Part shown: one piece after another, positions 7,601-17,707 of the stretch | Position numbering within the stretch: the first letter of the stretch is position 1 | Layout: every line of letters begins with the position of its first letter | From: CAVXFB01 sp963760935 | GTDB taxonomy: Bacteria; Planctomycetota; Planctomycetia; Pirellulales; Thermoguttaceae | Reading direction: 5' to 3' | Assembly: GCA_963760935.1 (NCBI GenBank) | Contig: CAVXFB010000002.1 | Span: 339,080 to 403,079, forward strand | DNA length: 64,000 nucleotides | The notes under the pieces: model-generated | Database searches by the model: none | The model's input: the letters and a program-made list of their open reading frames with translations, nothing else | Told to the model about the DNA's origin: nothing | Position numbers and translations under genes: made by a program

Positions 7601-10011
7601 AGCTTCTCCACCATTTTGAACGAGCCCTTCAGCCGGATGTCTTCGGACGAACTGCCGACCATCACCTGGAAGGTGCCCGGCTCGACGGTGCGTTTCATGT
7701 TGCGATCGAGAATCACCAGGTCGGAGGCCGGCACGGTGAAGGTCACGGTCTTGGTTTCGCCCGGCTTCAGGCTCACACGCTCAAAACCACGCAGTTCCTT
7801 CTCGTAGGTAATCACGCTGCTGACCACATCGTGAACGTAAAGCTGCACAACTTCGGCGCCGGCCACTTTGCCGGTGTTGGTGACATCAGCACGCACAGTG
7901 ATCGGGCCGTCCAAGACCTGCCGGGCCGGCGTGATGACCAGATTGTCGTACTTGAACGTCGTGTAGCTCAGTCCGTAGCCGAAGGGGTAGAGCACGCCGC
8001 GCACGCCGGCTTGTTGCGAGTCATGCTCCGTCTGCGAACTGGGCTTGCAAGGGAAGTTCATCGGGATTTGGCCCACCGACCTGGGGAACGTCACGGGCAG
8101 TTTTCCGCCCGGGTTGTAATCGCCGAAGATCGCTTCGGCGACGGCCTGTCCACCGAACTCGCCCGGCGCCCACGCTTCGAGCACGGCCGGCACGTACTTG
8201 TTGATCCAGTTGATCGTCAGCGCCCGACCGTTGATGAGCACGACCACGGTGGGCGTGCCCGTTTCGTAAATTGCCTTGACCAGATTCCGCTGATAACCGG
8301 TCAGATCGAGGCTGGTTCGCGACCTCGCCTCGCCGATGGTCTTCCATGACTCGCCCAGGACGACGATTGCCGCGTCGCACGTTTTGGCCGCAGCCGCCGC
8401 TTCGGCAATCGCCTGAGCTTGTTTGGGCGACGGCGGCTCGGGGATCAGTTCCGAGTCGGGCCAGCCCTTTTCGGTGATGTTGCAGCCCTTGACGTATTTC
8501 ACCTCGGTCGTCGGCGACACGGCCGCCTTGATGCCCGCAAGCACCGAGATCGTCGGATGATTATCCGGGCCATAGCGGTCCTGCGACAGTCCGGTGTTGT
8601 CGGCATTCGGGCCGGCCACGAGGATCGATTTGAGGTTCTTCTTCAACGGCAACAAGTTGTCTTTGTTCTTCAGGAGCACCAACGACTGTCGATCGGCTTC
8701 GAGCGACACTTGCCGATGCGCCCGGCAATGAACGATTGCGTCGGCCTTGTCGGCGTCGACATACGGGTGATCGAACAATCCGATCAGCATCTTCACTCGC
8801 AACACGTCGCGGACCAGATTGTCGATCGTCTTCATCGAGACCGTTCCCTCTTTGACCAGTTCGCGGACCGGATTGATGTACACTTCGGGCGACGTGAAGT
8901 TGGTCCGCACGTTGAGCCCGGCCTCGACAGCCTGCCGCACGGCGTCTTTATAATCAGGAGCCACGTGGTGCTTCGTGAAGATGAATTCCATTGCGGCGCT
9001 ATCCGAGACGACGTAGCCGCGGAAGCCATACTCGCCGCGCAGTTTCTCCGTGAGGAAATGATAGCTGCCGGTGATTGGAATGCCGTCGTAATCGTTGTAG
9101 GAGCTCATCACGCCCAGCGCGTGGCCCTCCATGAACGCGGCGCGCCAGGGCGCCATGAGGATCATTTCCACTTCGCGGGGCGACTCGTGCGGATCCGTGC
9201 GCACGCTGCCATCGCGGCCGCCCTTGGGCACGCTATAGACGCAGTAATGTTTGGGCGTGGCGGCGACGCCCTCAGACTGGATCGCCTTGATCTGCTCGAC
9301 ACCCAGTCGGGCGGTGAGGAACGGGTCCTCGCTGTAGCATTCGATGGCCCTACCCCAGCGCGGATCGCGGGGCAGATCCAAGATGGGCGAATAGACGTTC
9401 GTATATCCAAGGGCCTTTGTTTCCTTGCCCGTGATATGGCCGATCTGCGAAACCAGTTCCCTGTTCCACGCGCTGGCGACGCCGACCTGGGCGGGAAAAG
9501 CGGTGGCGCCCCGGCAGCACGCGCCGCGGATTCCCTCGTTCGTGAAATCGACCGGGATGCCCAACCGCGTGTTCTCGATGAACCACCGCTGCACCTGGTT
9601 GATGCGCTGTGCATGGGGGGTGGGAGGCGTCGCATATTCGGGCGACGAACTCTCGGCGCCGTTGATATGTTCGTCGATGTTGGCGATGCCGTCCTTCCAA
9701 ACCTTCTTGCTCCACTCCGGCGTCGGCAGCGGATCCTGCAGCACTACCTTGTAGCCGTACAGCGTGGCCATCTGGCAGGTCTTTTCATCGAGAGTCATCC
9801 GCGACAGCAGGTCGTCAATCCGTTTTTCAACGTCGAGCTTCGGATTCTCATAGGGATCCATCTTCCCATTCTTGTCGAGATCAATCCAGCCGTCGTGGTA
9901 GATTGAATTAGGCTCCGCCGCCAAGACGCGGCACGAAGAGGCGGCTTGTACCAGCAGACAAGCGGCGATAATGCCGCAACACAATTGCGCCGAATGAAAT
10001 GATCGTGACAT
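7597..10011 (-). CDS. Beta-glucosidase-like glycoside hydrolase, GH3 family
   Basis: 804 residues with a signal peptide (cleavage near CRVLAAEPN) and an EF-hand-like DLDKNGKMDPYE stretch at residues 45-56. The GH3 N-terminal barrel follows, with GIPVDFTNEGIRG, YSPILDLPRDPRWGR and GFRGYVVSDS; D337 is the predicted nucleophile. Then come the alpha/beta sandwich (SILVAGPNADNTG, DAAIVVLGES) and a fibronectin-III-like C-terminus (AEVVQLYVHD). The frame is open to 10650 but that extension overlaps the transporter and precedes the signal peptide, so ATG 10011 is chosen; GAAAG lies upstream. It probably acts on beta-linked oligosaccharides outside the cytoplasm, beside the transporter. Confidence 0.92.
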   Translation of the reverse strand: MSRSFHSAQLCCGIIAACLLVQAASSCRVLAAEPNSIYHDGWIDLDKNGKMDPYENPKLDVEKRIDDLLSRMTLDEKTCQMATLYGYKVVLQDPLPTPEWSKKVWKDGIANIDEHINGAESSSPEYATPPTPHAQRINQVQRWFIENTRLGIPVDFTNEGIRGACCRGATAFPAQVGVASAWNRELVSQIGHITGKETKALGYTNVYSPILDLPRDPRWGRAIECYSEDPFLTARLGVEQIKAIQSEGVAATPKHYCVYSVPKGGRDGSVRTDPHESPREVEMILMAPWRAAFMEGHALGVMSSYNDYDGIPITGSYHFLTEKLRGEYGFRGYVVSDSAAMEFIFTKHHVAPDYKDAVRQAVEAGLNVRTNFTSPEVYINPVRELVKEGTVSMKTIDNLVRDVLRVKMLIGLFDHPYVDADKADAIVHCRAHRQVSLEADRQSLVLLKNKDNLLPLKKNLKSILVAGPNADNTGLSQDRYGPDNHPTISVLAGIKAAVSPTTEVKYVKGCNITEKGWPDSELIPEPPSPKQAQAIAEAAAAAKTCDAAIVVLGESWKTIGEARSRTSLDLTGYQRNLVKAIYETGTPTVVVLINGRALTINWINKYVPAVLEAWAPGEFGGQAVAEAIFGDYNPGGKLPVTFPRSVGQIPMNFPCKPSSQTEHDSQQAGVRGVLYPFGYGLSYTTFKYDNLVITPARQVLDGPITVRADVTNTGKVAGAEVVQLYVHDVVSSVITYEKELRGFERVSLKPGETKTVTFTVPASDLVILDRNMKRTVEPGTFQVMVGSSSEDIRLKGSFKMVEKL

Positions 10012-10043
10012 GGTTGTGAGTCTTTCTTGTCGATTTGGCGTTA

Positions 10044-11366
10044 TTAGATCTTGGCCGGATCCAGTCTCGGCACAATGATTTGGATAATTAGCAGTGCTAT
10101 GAGATAGGCCGAGCCGGCGATAATGAAGATTGGCACATAGCTGCCGGTGGTCTGCAAAATAGCGCCGACTACGAGCGCGATGAACATTGCTCCGATCGAG
10201 CCGGCCATTCCACCGATGCCGACGACCGAACCGACCGCCTGCTTCGGGAACATGTCGGAGACGATTGTGAACAAGTTGGCCGACCAGCCCTGGTGCGCTG
10301 CAGCCGCAAGCGAAACCAGGCCGACGGCCACCCACAGATTGGATACCTTGGCGGCGAAAGCGATGGGCACGACGGCCAGCGCGCAAATCAGCATGGCCGT
10401 CTTGCGTGAGGCGTTCAGGCTCCAACCGCGATTTAACAGGTGCGACGACATCCAGCCGCCCGCGATGCTGCCGACGCTGGCGAATTGATAAATGATCACC
10501 AATGGAATTGCCGACGCCTTGAGGTCCAGGCCGTAGTTGCGTTGCAGGAAGTCGGGCACCCAGAAGAGATAGAGCCACCAAATCGGGTCGGTCAACAACT
10601 TGCCCATCGCGAAGGCCCACACCTGACGGTGTGGGATGAGCCGCCTCCATGGAATACTAACCGTCGGTTCCGGCGGGTCGCTGCGAATATATTCCAGTTC
10701 AGCAGGCGAGACCCGCGGATGTTCATCGGGCGACCGATAGGCTGCCAGCCACCACATGACCCAAAGGAAACCCACCGCGCCAGTGCCGACGAAGGCCCAC
10801 TGCCAGCCCCAATACAGCGTAATGAACGGCACGGCAATCGGCGCAACTACCGCTCCGACGTTCGTGCCGGAATTGAAAATGCCGGTGGCCAGCGCGCGTT
10901 CCTTCTTCGGAAACCATTCGGCAACTGTCTTGATCGACGCGGGGAAACTGCCTGCCTCGCCAAGCCCAAGCACCAACCGCGCAACCGCAAAACCGGCCGT
11001 CGCGCCGGTCAGCAGCACAATGGACGGGGGGTCTATCAAAATGGTTGGGAGTCTCATCCACGGGAACCAGTTGGCACCCGCGTGCGCAATGGCTCCGATG
11101 CTCCAAATGCCAACCGCCAGCGCGAATCCGCGCCGCACTCCGACACGATCCATGATCCGCCCGGACACCAACAAACCAATCGCGTAGGCCGCCTGAAAAG
11201 TGAACACGATTGCCGCATAGTCGAGCTCACTGAATTGAAAGGACTCCTGCAAGGTCGGCTTGAGGATGCTGATGACCTGCCGGTCCATGTAGTTGATCGT
11301 GGCGGCGAAGAAAAGCAGCGCACAAATGACCCAGCGGTAATGTGTTAGTTTAGAGCTGGGATTCAT
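10044..11366 (-). CDS. MFS transporter, sugar-acid (ACS/hexuronate) type
   Basis: 440 residues with about twelve hydrophobic segments. The N-terminus YMDRQVISILKPTLQ and the cytoplasmic loop GRIMDRVGVRRGF between helices 2 and 3 are typical of the anion:cation symporter family (ExuT/GudP-like), which imports hexuronates and related acids. GGAG sits 8 bases before the start. It is upstream of and cotranscribed-like with the GH3 gene (32-bp gap), so it may import its product or a cleared uronate. Substrate is inferred from family only. Confidence 0.88.
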   Translation of the reverse strand: MNPSSKLTHYRWVICALLFFAATINYMDRQVISILKPTLQESFQFSELDYAAIVFTFQAAYAIGLLVSGRIMDRVGVRRGFALAVGIWSIGAIAHAGANWFPWMRLPTILIDPPSIVLLTGATAGFAVARLVLGLGEAGSFPASIKTVAEWFPKKERALATGIFNSGTNVGAVVAPIAVPFITLYWGWQWAFVGTGAVGFLWVMWWLAAYRSPDEHPRVSPAELEYIRSDPPEPTVSIPWRRLIPHRQVWAFAMGKLLTDPIWWLYLFWVPDFLQRNYGLDLKASAIPLVIIYQFASVGSIAGGWMSSHLLNRGWSLNASRKTAMLICALAVVPIAFAAKVSNLWVAVGLVSLAAAAHQGWSANLFTIVSDMFPKQAVGSVVGIGGMAGSIGAMFIALVVGAILQTTGSYVPIFIIAGSAYLIALLIIQIIVPRLDPAKI

Positions 11367-11670
11367 ATGCGTTGCTCCGTGTGTTTCATCGAGAAGCCCC
11401 TTAGGATATTTTCCGACCGATAATTGTCCCTTATGCTAGCCAATCGTTACGCGAACTTCAAGTTGGCCCACCGATTTTCCAGGGGTACTTCAGACTCCGG
11501 GATCTGGTCCGTTTGTCGGGTCGTATGCATTGCAATGGCCGGTGCTTCTGGCCAAAAAACGCGGATCGAACCTCTCGCTTACGGTCGCCATGAGACCTCG
11601 ATTGTAGACCGCGGTTTGCCGCGCTGCGATCGACGCCCCGCTCGGTCCGCTAGTCGAACCCCATGGAGCG
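11367..11670. other. Gene-free stretch upstream of the MFS gene
   Basis: About 300 bp between the MFS start and the end of the PP2C gene. It should hold the promoter of the MFS-GH3 unit. I see no ORF with coding character, no repeat and no clear operator. Confidence 0.55.
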
Positions 11671-12816
11671 TCACTCCTCTAACACTTTCGCCACGACAAT
11701 CGTGATGTCGTCGCTCGGCGGCAGGGTGCGGCAGAAGCCTTGCAACTCCTCGTGGACGCAAGCGATGATCTCTTGCGCCGAACGCTGGCGCTCGCTGCGG
11801 ATGACTTGTAACGCCCGGGCAACGCCAAAACGAACCCGGCCGGGCGATTCCGCCTCGGGCAGCCCGTCGGTGAAAAACGTCATCAGTTCACCGGGCTGAA
11901 GCGTCAGCGGCGGAGCGGTTGGGACGATCGTGTCGCCGCGGATGCCTAGCGGCAGGCTCGTGCTATCGAGCACCGTCACCTCCAGCCCGCAGTGAAGCAG
12001 ATAACCGCGCTGGCCAGCGCTGGCATAGACCATCGAACGGTCGCGCGGATCGACCCGGGCCATCGCCAAGGTAACAAAATGAAAGTCGCTGGTGTCGACC
12101 GCCAGCACGCGGTTTGTTCGGGTCAGAATCTCGCCGACGTCGCTGTGCACCTGCGCGAGCGTGCGCAGGCAGGCGCGGGTTTCCGACATCAACAGGGCCG
12201 GGCCCATGCCGTGGCTGCTGACGTCGCCGACGACAATTCCCAGGCAGCCGTCGAGCATGGGAATATAGTCGAAGTAATCGCCGGCCGTGGCCTTGGCCGG
12301 ATACAGCGCGCCGGCGACGTCGAAACCATCCAGAGCGGGCGACTCAGCCGGATAGAGCCGCTGCTGAATCTCCTGCGCGGCGCGAAACTCTTCCGACGTG
12401 TCGCGCATTTGATCCTCGGCCCGATGCCGCCGATTGCGTTCGATCGCGTAGCGGATCGACCGTACCAACACGTGATCGTTCACCTGCCCCTTGACCAAAT
12501 AATCCTCGGTGCCGGCTCGCACGGCCTTGATGGCGCTCTGCTCGTCGCGGTGACCCGAGAGAACCACGATCGGCACACTGCCGGCATGGGCTTGCAGGGC
12601 GAAAAAGGTCGCCAGGCCAGCGCCGTCGGGCAGGTTGAGATCGAGCAGAATCACGTCGAAACGGTCCTCCTCGCAGCGCTCGATGGCTCCCGAGAGCAGT
12701 TCCACCTGCACCAAGTCGAACGGTACGTCCCAGCGGTCGGCCAACAGATTGCGCATTACCCAGACGTCGTCCGGATCGTCTTCGACCAACAGCACTCTAA
12801 CTCGCGTTTCCACCAT
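11671..12816 (-). CDS. Response regulator with PP2C-type (SpoIIE/RsbU) phosphatase output
   Basis: 381 residues. REC domain first: acidic pocket VEDDPDD at 11-17, phospho-acceptor D59 in ILLDLNLPDG, threonine/serine in VVLSGH and lysine in EDYLVKGQ. After a helical linker comes a SpoIIE-like phosphatase domain with GDYFDYIPM, GIVVGDVSSHGMGPALLM and the late ELMTFFTDGLPEA and PPSDDITIVV metal-site motifs. Such proteins dephosphorylate anti-sigma-antagonist proteins in partner-switching circuits. It overlaps the end of the upstream regulator gene by about 60 bp, and the frames would join in line if one C were added in the C-run near 12830. Start: ATG 12816; a TTG at 12822 is possible. Confidence 0.88.
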   Translation of the reverse strand: MVETRVRVLLVEDDPDDVWVMRNLLADRWDVPFDLVQVELLSGAIERCEEDRFDVILLDLNLPDGAGLATFFALQAHAGSVPIVVLSGHRDEQSAIKAVRAGTEDYLVKGQVNDHVLVRSIRYAIERNRRHRAEDQMRDTSEEFRAAQEIQQRLYPAESPALDGFDVAGALYPAKATAGDYFDYIPMLDGCLGIVVGDVSSHGMGPALLMSETRACLRTLAQVHSDVGEILTRTNRVLAVDTSDFHFVTLAMARVDPRDRSMVYASAGQRGYLLHCGLEVTVLDSTSLPLGIRGDTIVPTAPPLTLQPGELMTFFTDGLPEAESPGRVRFGVARALQVIRSERQRSAQEIIACVHEELQGFCRTLPPSDDITIVVAKVLEE

Positions 12817-13274
12817 GAGCAACTCGCGGGGGCAATTCGGCCGTTTCGAACCAGTGGCGGGTTACGGCGCTGAAGTATGCGGACCAATTCGCGGAACGTG
12901 GCCGGCTTGGTCACGTAGGCGTTTGCGCCCATATCATAGCAAAAACGCACGTCATCGCGCGCGGTCGAAGTCGTAAGTGCAATGACGGGAATGTTCCGCC
13001 AAAGCGGGTCGGTCTTTAACTCGTGCAGCGTCTCGCGGCCGTCCTTGCGCGGCATCCTGAGGTCCAAGAAGATCAAGTCCGGCAGCGGAGCATTACGCGC
13101 GTCCTCGTATTCCCCCTGGCGACGAAGATAATCGAACAGCTCCTCGCCATTGTGGACGAAACGAAGGTCGTACGGCGCCGCTATTTCGTGCAATGCTTCC
13201 TTGACCAGCGAGCAATCCTCGCCGTCATCGTCGGCCATCAAGATCGTACGGCGGTGTGCGACTTTGGACGTCAT
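12756..13274 (-). CDS. Single-domain response regulator (Rcp1-like)
   Basis: REC domain with acidic residues ADDDGED at 14-20, phospho-acceptor D71 (LIFLDLRMPRKDG), T101 region (ALTTSTARDD) and K123 (AYVTKPAT). The long loop RRQGEYEDARNAPLPD before the acceptor strand is typical of Rcp1-like regulators paired with PAS or phytochrome kinases. The kinase stop and this start share ATGA (13271-13274). The last 35 residues (from about NPPLVRN) look non-native and overlap the PP2C gene, so the true C-terminus may be altered by an indel, or the two may form one REC-REC-PP2C protein. Confidence 0.87.
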   Translation of the reverse strand: MTSKVAHRRTILMADDDGEDCSLVKEALHEIAAPYDLRFVHNGEELFDYLRRQGEYEDARNAPLPDLIFLDLRMPRKDGRETLHELKTDPLWRNIPVIALTTSTARDDVRFCYDMGANAYVTKPATFRELVRILQRRNPPLVRNGRIAPASCSWWKRELECCWSKTIRTTSG

Positions 13275-14824
13275 GGTTTTTGCGCCTGCTGATGAACCAC
13301 TGGCAGAAGCACCTCGAAACTGCTGCCCTGGCCGACTGTGCTGCGAGCGGTGATTTGGCCGCCGTGGCGCTCGGCGATCTTACGGCACAGGGCCAAGCCG
13401 ATGCCGGTGCCCTCGAAGACGTCGCGCGGATGCAATCGCTGAAAAACGCCGAAGATCCGCTCGCGGTGCTTTTCATCGAAGCCGATGCCGTTGTCCTCGA
13501 CCACGATACGACATTGCTCTCGGGCGGGCGAACGTTCCGACTGGCGCTGCTGTCGCGCGGGCATGAATTTGCCCGTCACCTTCACCAGCGGCGGCTGTTC
13601 GATGCGGTGGAACTTCAGCCCGTTGGCGATCAGGTTCTGCAATAGCTGCCGTATCTGCAAGGGATCGGCCTGTATTGTGGGAAGATGATCGAGCTCGACA
13701 CGACCGCCGACGCGCTCAATCTGGGTTTCGAGATCGGATACCACCTCACGGGCGATCCTGTCCAGATCGACTGGCACAAACTTCTGAGCTTGCGTCGTAA
13801 CGCGGGAGAGCGAGAGCAGACCGTCGATCAGCGACTGCATCCGCTCGGCGGCAGACTGCATGCGCTGGAGGCAGTCGACGGCCGTCTCCTCCAGCTTGCC
13901 CTCGCAAATCATCTGCAAGCGATCGCTGAACGTGCGAATCTTCCGCAGCGGCTCTTGAAGGTCGTGCGATGCCACGTAGGCGAACTGTTCCAGTTCGCGG
14001 TTCGATCGTTCCAACTCGGCTGCATACCGCGTCTGCTCCTGCTCGGCCTTCTTCCGCCGACTGATATCGCGAATAAAGAAGGTCATGACGTGGGCGCCTT
14101 CTTCGCGGCTGATCGTCATGGCCATTTCGGCTTCAAAGGTGTCGCCGTTGGCGCGGACGGCCGTCACTTCGACCCGGCGGCCCAGCAGCGATCCTTCGCC
14201 AACGTCCAAATAGCGGTCAATGCGGTCTTGACCGGCGCTGACGATCGGCGGGAACAACACGTCGGACGGCTTTGTGCCGAGGATCTTCTCCCGCGGATGT
14301 CCAAAGGTCTGCTCGGCGGCCCTGTTGAACTCGGTGATGATTCCCTTATGGTTGATCGTGACGATCGGATCGAGCGACGATTCGAGGATCGCACGTTTGC
14401 GGGCCTGCGCTTCGGCCAAGGCCGACTCGAGGCGAATCCGCTCGTCGGCGTCGCGGTGAAGAATCGCCAGGAAGGTGTGGCCGGCCACCGATTTGACGCG
14501 AAACATCTTGGTCTCGACGTCGATCAATTCGCCGGTTCGCAGATTGCGCACGCGGCTTCGACCCTGCCAACGCCCGGTTTTATTGACTGCCGGCCCCGCC
14601 ACGTCGCGCAGCTCGGCCCAGGAGTCTTCGTCGTACAGGTCGCGCAGATTGATGGCCGGCGCCGATTGCTGACTGTCCAGACCCAGTAGGCGGTAGCCGG
14701 CCGGGTTGAGATAGACCGTCTCGCCGCGCGAATTGGCCAAGCATACGAACTGATCGGCCAACTCGGCCAGCGTGCGGCCCAAGGCGTCGGGGTTCACGGT
14801 CAGAGTAGTGGACGAATCGCCCAT
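13271..14824 (-). CDS. PAS-domain sensor histidine kinase
   Basis: 517 residues, no transmembrane segment, so probably cytoplasmic. PAS 1 (about 20-125; FVCLANSRGETVYLNPAGY), PAS 2 (about 145-255; LDPIVTINHKGIITEFNRAA) and a PAC-like tail (MTFFIRDISRRKKAE). HisKA box FAYVASHDLQEPLRK has phospho-acceptor H287; HATPase motifs are NLIANGLKFH (N box), VEDNGIGFD (G1), FQRLHPRDVFEGTGIGLAL (F/G2). The frame is open to 15010, but I choose ATG 14824 because PAS homology begins just after it. First gene of a kinase-regulator-phosphatase operon. No sensor cofactor residue is evident. Confidence 0.9.
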   Translation of the reverse strand: MGDSSTTLTVNPDALGRTLAELADQFVCLANSRGETVYLNPAGYRLLGLDSQQSAPAINLRDLYDEDSWAELRDVAGPAVNKTGRWQGRSRVRNLRTGELIDVETKMFRVKSVAGHTFLAILHRDADERIRLESALAEAQARKRAILESSLDPIVTINHKGIITEFNRAAEQTFGHPREKILGTKPSDVLFPPIVSAGQDRIDRYLDVGEGSLLGRRVEVTAVRANGDTFEAEMAMTISREEGAHVMTFFIRDISRRKKAEQEQTRYAAELERSNRELEQFAYVASHDLQEPLRKIRTFSDRLQMICEGKLEETAVDCLQRMQSAAERMQSLIDGLLSLSRVTTQAQKFVPVDLDRIAREVVSDLETQIERVGGRVELDHLPTIQADPLQIRQLLQNLIANGLKFHRIEQPPLVKVTGKFMPARQQRQSERSPAREQCRIVVEDNGIGFDEKHRERIFGVFQRLHPRDVFEGTGIGLALCRKIAERHGGQITARSTVGQGSSFEVLLPVVHQQAQKP

Positions 14825-15063
14825 ATAGCCGACAGACCTATCAAGCGGAACGGGTACGCCTAGACGAATACCTGGCTGCGTATGAATAGTGTGCGTTGGC
14901 CGCCCCGCTAATCTAAATTTAACTTTACCACCGCCGCCGAGGCCCCGCAATGTTGCCGTACCCGGGAGGGGGAGGCCATGTGGCCGAGAAATGAGTGCAG
15001 ACGCTGCCAAAGGCCACCGATAGCCCTCTTCGGCCCATTCCGCCGCCTCTCGTCGTGCTTTCG

Positions 15064-16083
15064 CTACACAACGCCGTACCGGAAAATGGCGTGTTCTTGG
15101 TTCTCGATTTCGTCCAAATTACAGATGCTCAGCGCGCCCTGCTGATACAGGTATTCCACCCGCGCTCCGACGTCCGTAATAGCCAACACGGCGCGAAAGC
15201 CTGTTGCCTCGGGATACAAATGGTGGGTGATTTCGTTGATCGACAGCGGTTGTGAAACCTTCTTGAGCATCGCCAGCAAACGTCCCAACCGCCGCCGGTG
15301 GGCCCCGCGAATCGTTTCGATCCGTTCGTAGACGTCATGAATTGCCTGTTCGTGGGCAGCCAGCGTCAGGCTGAAGCCGGGCATCCGGTCGATCTTATCG
15401 AGCGAATCCAAATAGTGGCCCAGCCCGGTATACGGCGCCGTGCTCTCGGGCCATTGCTGGGGCACGGTTTGCGCTAAGATATGATCGGCCGAAAGCAGCA
15501 CGTCGCCCACCGCAATGCAGATGTGGCCCGGCGAATGGCCCGGCGTGTGAATGATGCGTAGGCCATCGATGTCTTGGCCGTCCGACAATAGACGCTCAAC
15601 CGCGATGTCCCCAAACTCCCGGCCGCGCAAATGAGCGAGCTGCAATAGGTCGGCCCGGCGTGCCGGATCAACGCCCGATTGGCGTAAGAAATCGCCGAGC
15701 AGTCGATTGGCCACCACGGCATGCTCGCGGTGCAAGACTACTGCGACGCGATCTAACGGGTGTACAGCGACTTCCGCCTTCGTGCGATCGAGCAGCTCGG
15801 GCAGCCCGCCAATATGGTCTGGGTGGCCGTGACTGATGATGATTCGCCGGATGTCCCCAATGCCAAACGGTTCGCCAAACTTGCTATGCACTGCCTCCAA
15901 ACCGGCAATAATGTCGGCGGTCGACGTGCCCAAACCGCTGCCGACGTCCACGAGCGTCGGCTCTCCCGCCCCGAGCAGCAAGTAGACGCGAGCCGAGAGC
16001 GAGTCGAACACCTGGCACGGAATTCGGTAAATCCGCACTCCAGTATTCGAGATGAATTTCTTGACCGGTGGCAACATCGACAT
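15064..16083 (-). CDS. MBL-fold metallo-hydrolase with C-terminal winged helix
   Basis: 339 residues. The zinc-site motif IIISHGHPDHIGG (HxHxDH) is followed by IHTPGHSPGHICI and LSADHIL, giving the full histidine/aspartate set of the glyoxalase-II/LACTB2-like branch. The last 90 residues (ERIETIRGAHRRR to VEYLYQQGAL) look like the winged-helix tail seen in LACTB2-type enzymes. Substrate is unknown: a thioester hydrolase or an RNA-processing activity are both seen among relatives. Start taken at ATG 16083 (MSMLPPVKKF); a GTG at 16182 would add 33 weak residues. Divergent from glpK. Confidence 0.85.
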   Translation of the reverse strand: MSMLPPVKKFISNTGVRIYRIPCQVFDSLSARVYLLLGAGEPTLVDVGSGLGTSTADIIAGLEAVHSKFGEPFGIGDIRRIIISHGHPDHIGGLPELLDRTKAEVAVHPLDRVAVVLHREHAVVANRLLGDFLRQSGVDPARRADLLQLAHLRGREFGDIAVERLLSDGQDIDGLRIIHTPGHSPGHICIAVGDVLLSADHILAQTVPQQWPESTAPYTGLGHYLDSLDKIDRMPGFSLTLAAHEQAIHDVYERIETIRGAHRRRLGRLLAMLKKVSQPLSINEITHHLYPEATGFRAVLAITDVGARVEYLYQQGALSICNLDEIENQEHAIFRYGVV

Positions 16084-16187
16084 GTTGCAAGGTGTACCGC
16101 ACACGGCGACCTTCCGCAAGGCGGGGAAGGATTTCCGTTGGGTAGCACGATTGCCACTTGCGGCGTGGCCCGCTAGATTCACATGCT

Positions 16188-17686
16188 ATGGCCAAGTACA
16201 TCCTCGCCCTCGATCAAGGCACGACGTCGAGCCGGGCTCTGGTTTTCGATCGCAGCGGCCGCGTCGTGGCCCAGGCCCAGGAAGAGTTCGAGCAGATTCT
16301 GCCCGGGCCGGGACTCGTCGAACACGACCCAGAGGCGATTTGGGGCACGCAACTTGGCGTTGCCCGGCGCGCCATGGCCGACGCGTCCCTTTCGGCCAGC
16401 GACATTGCGGCCCTCGGCGTCGCTAACCAGCGCGAGACGACGATCCTATGGGAGCGGCGCACCGGTCGGCCTGTGGCCAACGCCGTCGTCTGGCAGAGCC
16501 GGCTGAGCGCGGGCATCTGCGAGCGGCTAAAGGCTGACGGCTGCGAACCCATCTTCCGCGCCAAGACCGGGCTGTTGCTCGATCCGTATTTCTCCGGCAC
16601 GAAGATCAAGTACCTCTTGGATACGCACGACGGCCTTCGCGCGCGGGCCGGCAAGGGCGAAATCCTCTTTGGCACCGTCGATACATGGCTCATCTGGCGA
16701 CTGACCGGTGGGCGGTTGCATGCTACGGACGTAAGCAATGCCAGCCGCACCCTGCTGTTCGACATCCATACGTGCAATTGGGACGACGAGTTGTTAGGCA
16801 TCCTCGATATCCCCCGCGCCATGCTGCCCGAAGTCCGCTCATCGAGCGAAGTCTACGGTCAGACGGCCGACGAGTGGTTTGGCGGGCCGATCCCCATCTG
16901 CGGCGATGCGGGCGACCAGCAAGCGGCCACGTTTGGACAGGCGTGTTTCACGCCGGGCAGTGCAAAGAACACGTATGGTACCGGCTGCTTCGTGCTGATG
17001 AACACTGGCCGCAGTCCCGTGGCCTCAAAGAACAATCTATTGACGACGATTGGCTGGAGCGTCGGCGGACAGGTGACATACTGCCTCGAAGGATCGATAT
17101 TCATCGCGGGGGCGGTCGTCCAATGGCTCCGCGATGGGCTCGGAATTATCCGCACGTCGGCCGACGTGGAACGGCTGGCAGCCACCGTGGCCGACAGCGG
17201 CGGCGTATATTTCGTGCCTGCCCTGGTCGGCTTGGCGCACCGCACTGGGACCCCTACCGCGCGGGTCAATTTTCGGCCTCACACGCGGCACCACGGCCTG
17301 CGCACCTCGCCCGGGCTGCCTTGGAATCGATGGCATTTCAGACTCGCGACGTACTCGACGCCATGCAAAAGGACGCCGGCATCGAATTGGCCGAACTAAA
17401 GGTCGACGGCGGCGCGTCGGTCAACGATCTGCTCATGCAGTTTCAGGCCGATATGCTAGGCGTGCGCGTACACCGGCCGGTCGTAAGCGAGACAACGGCC
17501 CTCGGGGCTGCATATTTGGCTGGGCTCGCTGTCGGCTATTGGCACGACACGGCCGATATCACGGCCAACTGGGCGCTCGATCGTGAGTATCGGCCAAGCG
17601 TGCCGGCCGAAGAGCGCGAGATGCGATATCGGCGTTGGGAAGAGGCTGTGCGCCGAAGCCGGGGATGGGTGAGAAGGGAAGAGTGA
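16188..17686 (+). pseudogene. glpK: Glycerol kinase, three apparent frameshifts
   Basis: Phosphorylates glycerol to glycerol-3-phosphate. The start MAKYILALDQGTTSSRAL carries the FGGY N-terminal phosphate loop; GVANQRETT, GTVDTWLIWRLTGG, GDAGDQQAA and KNTYGTGCF are all present. The frame changes near 17232-17236, 17257-17266 and 17295-17302: APHWDPYRAG, then SIFGLTRGTT, then AHLARAALESMAFQT are read in different frames. After that the gene is clean to 17686 (LKVDGGASVNDLLMQF, ETTALGAAYLAG). Two missing bases and one extra base explain it. All within 70 bp, so a local sequence-quality problem is likely. glpD follows 21 bp later. Confidence 0.92.
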
Positions 17687-17707
17687 TCGCTGATAGCTGA
17701 AAGCCGT

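Noticed and set aside
8419..9906. Long plus-strand ORF of 495 codons opposite the GH3 gene
   Set aside because: It mirrors a well-supported GH3 gene, has histidine/arginine-rich shadow composition and no domain.
10012..10650. N-terminal extension of the GH3 frame
   Set aside because: It overlaps the MFS gene on the same strand in another frame and precedes a clear signal peptide at ATG 10011.
14825..15010. N-terminal extension of the histidine kinase
   Set aside because: Composition is non-native and PAS homology starts only after ATG 14824.
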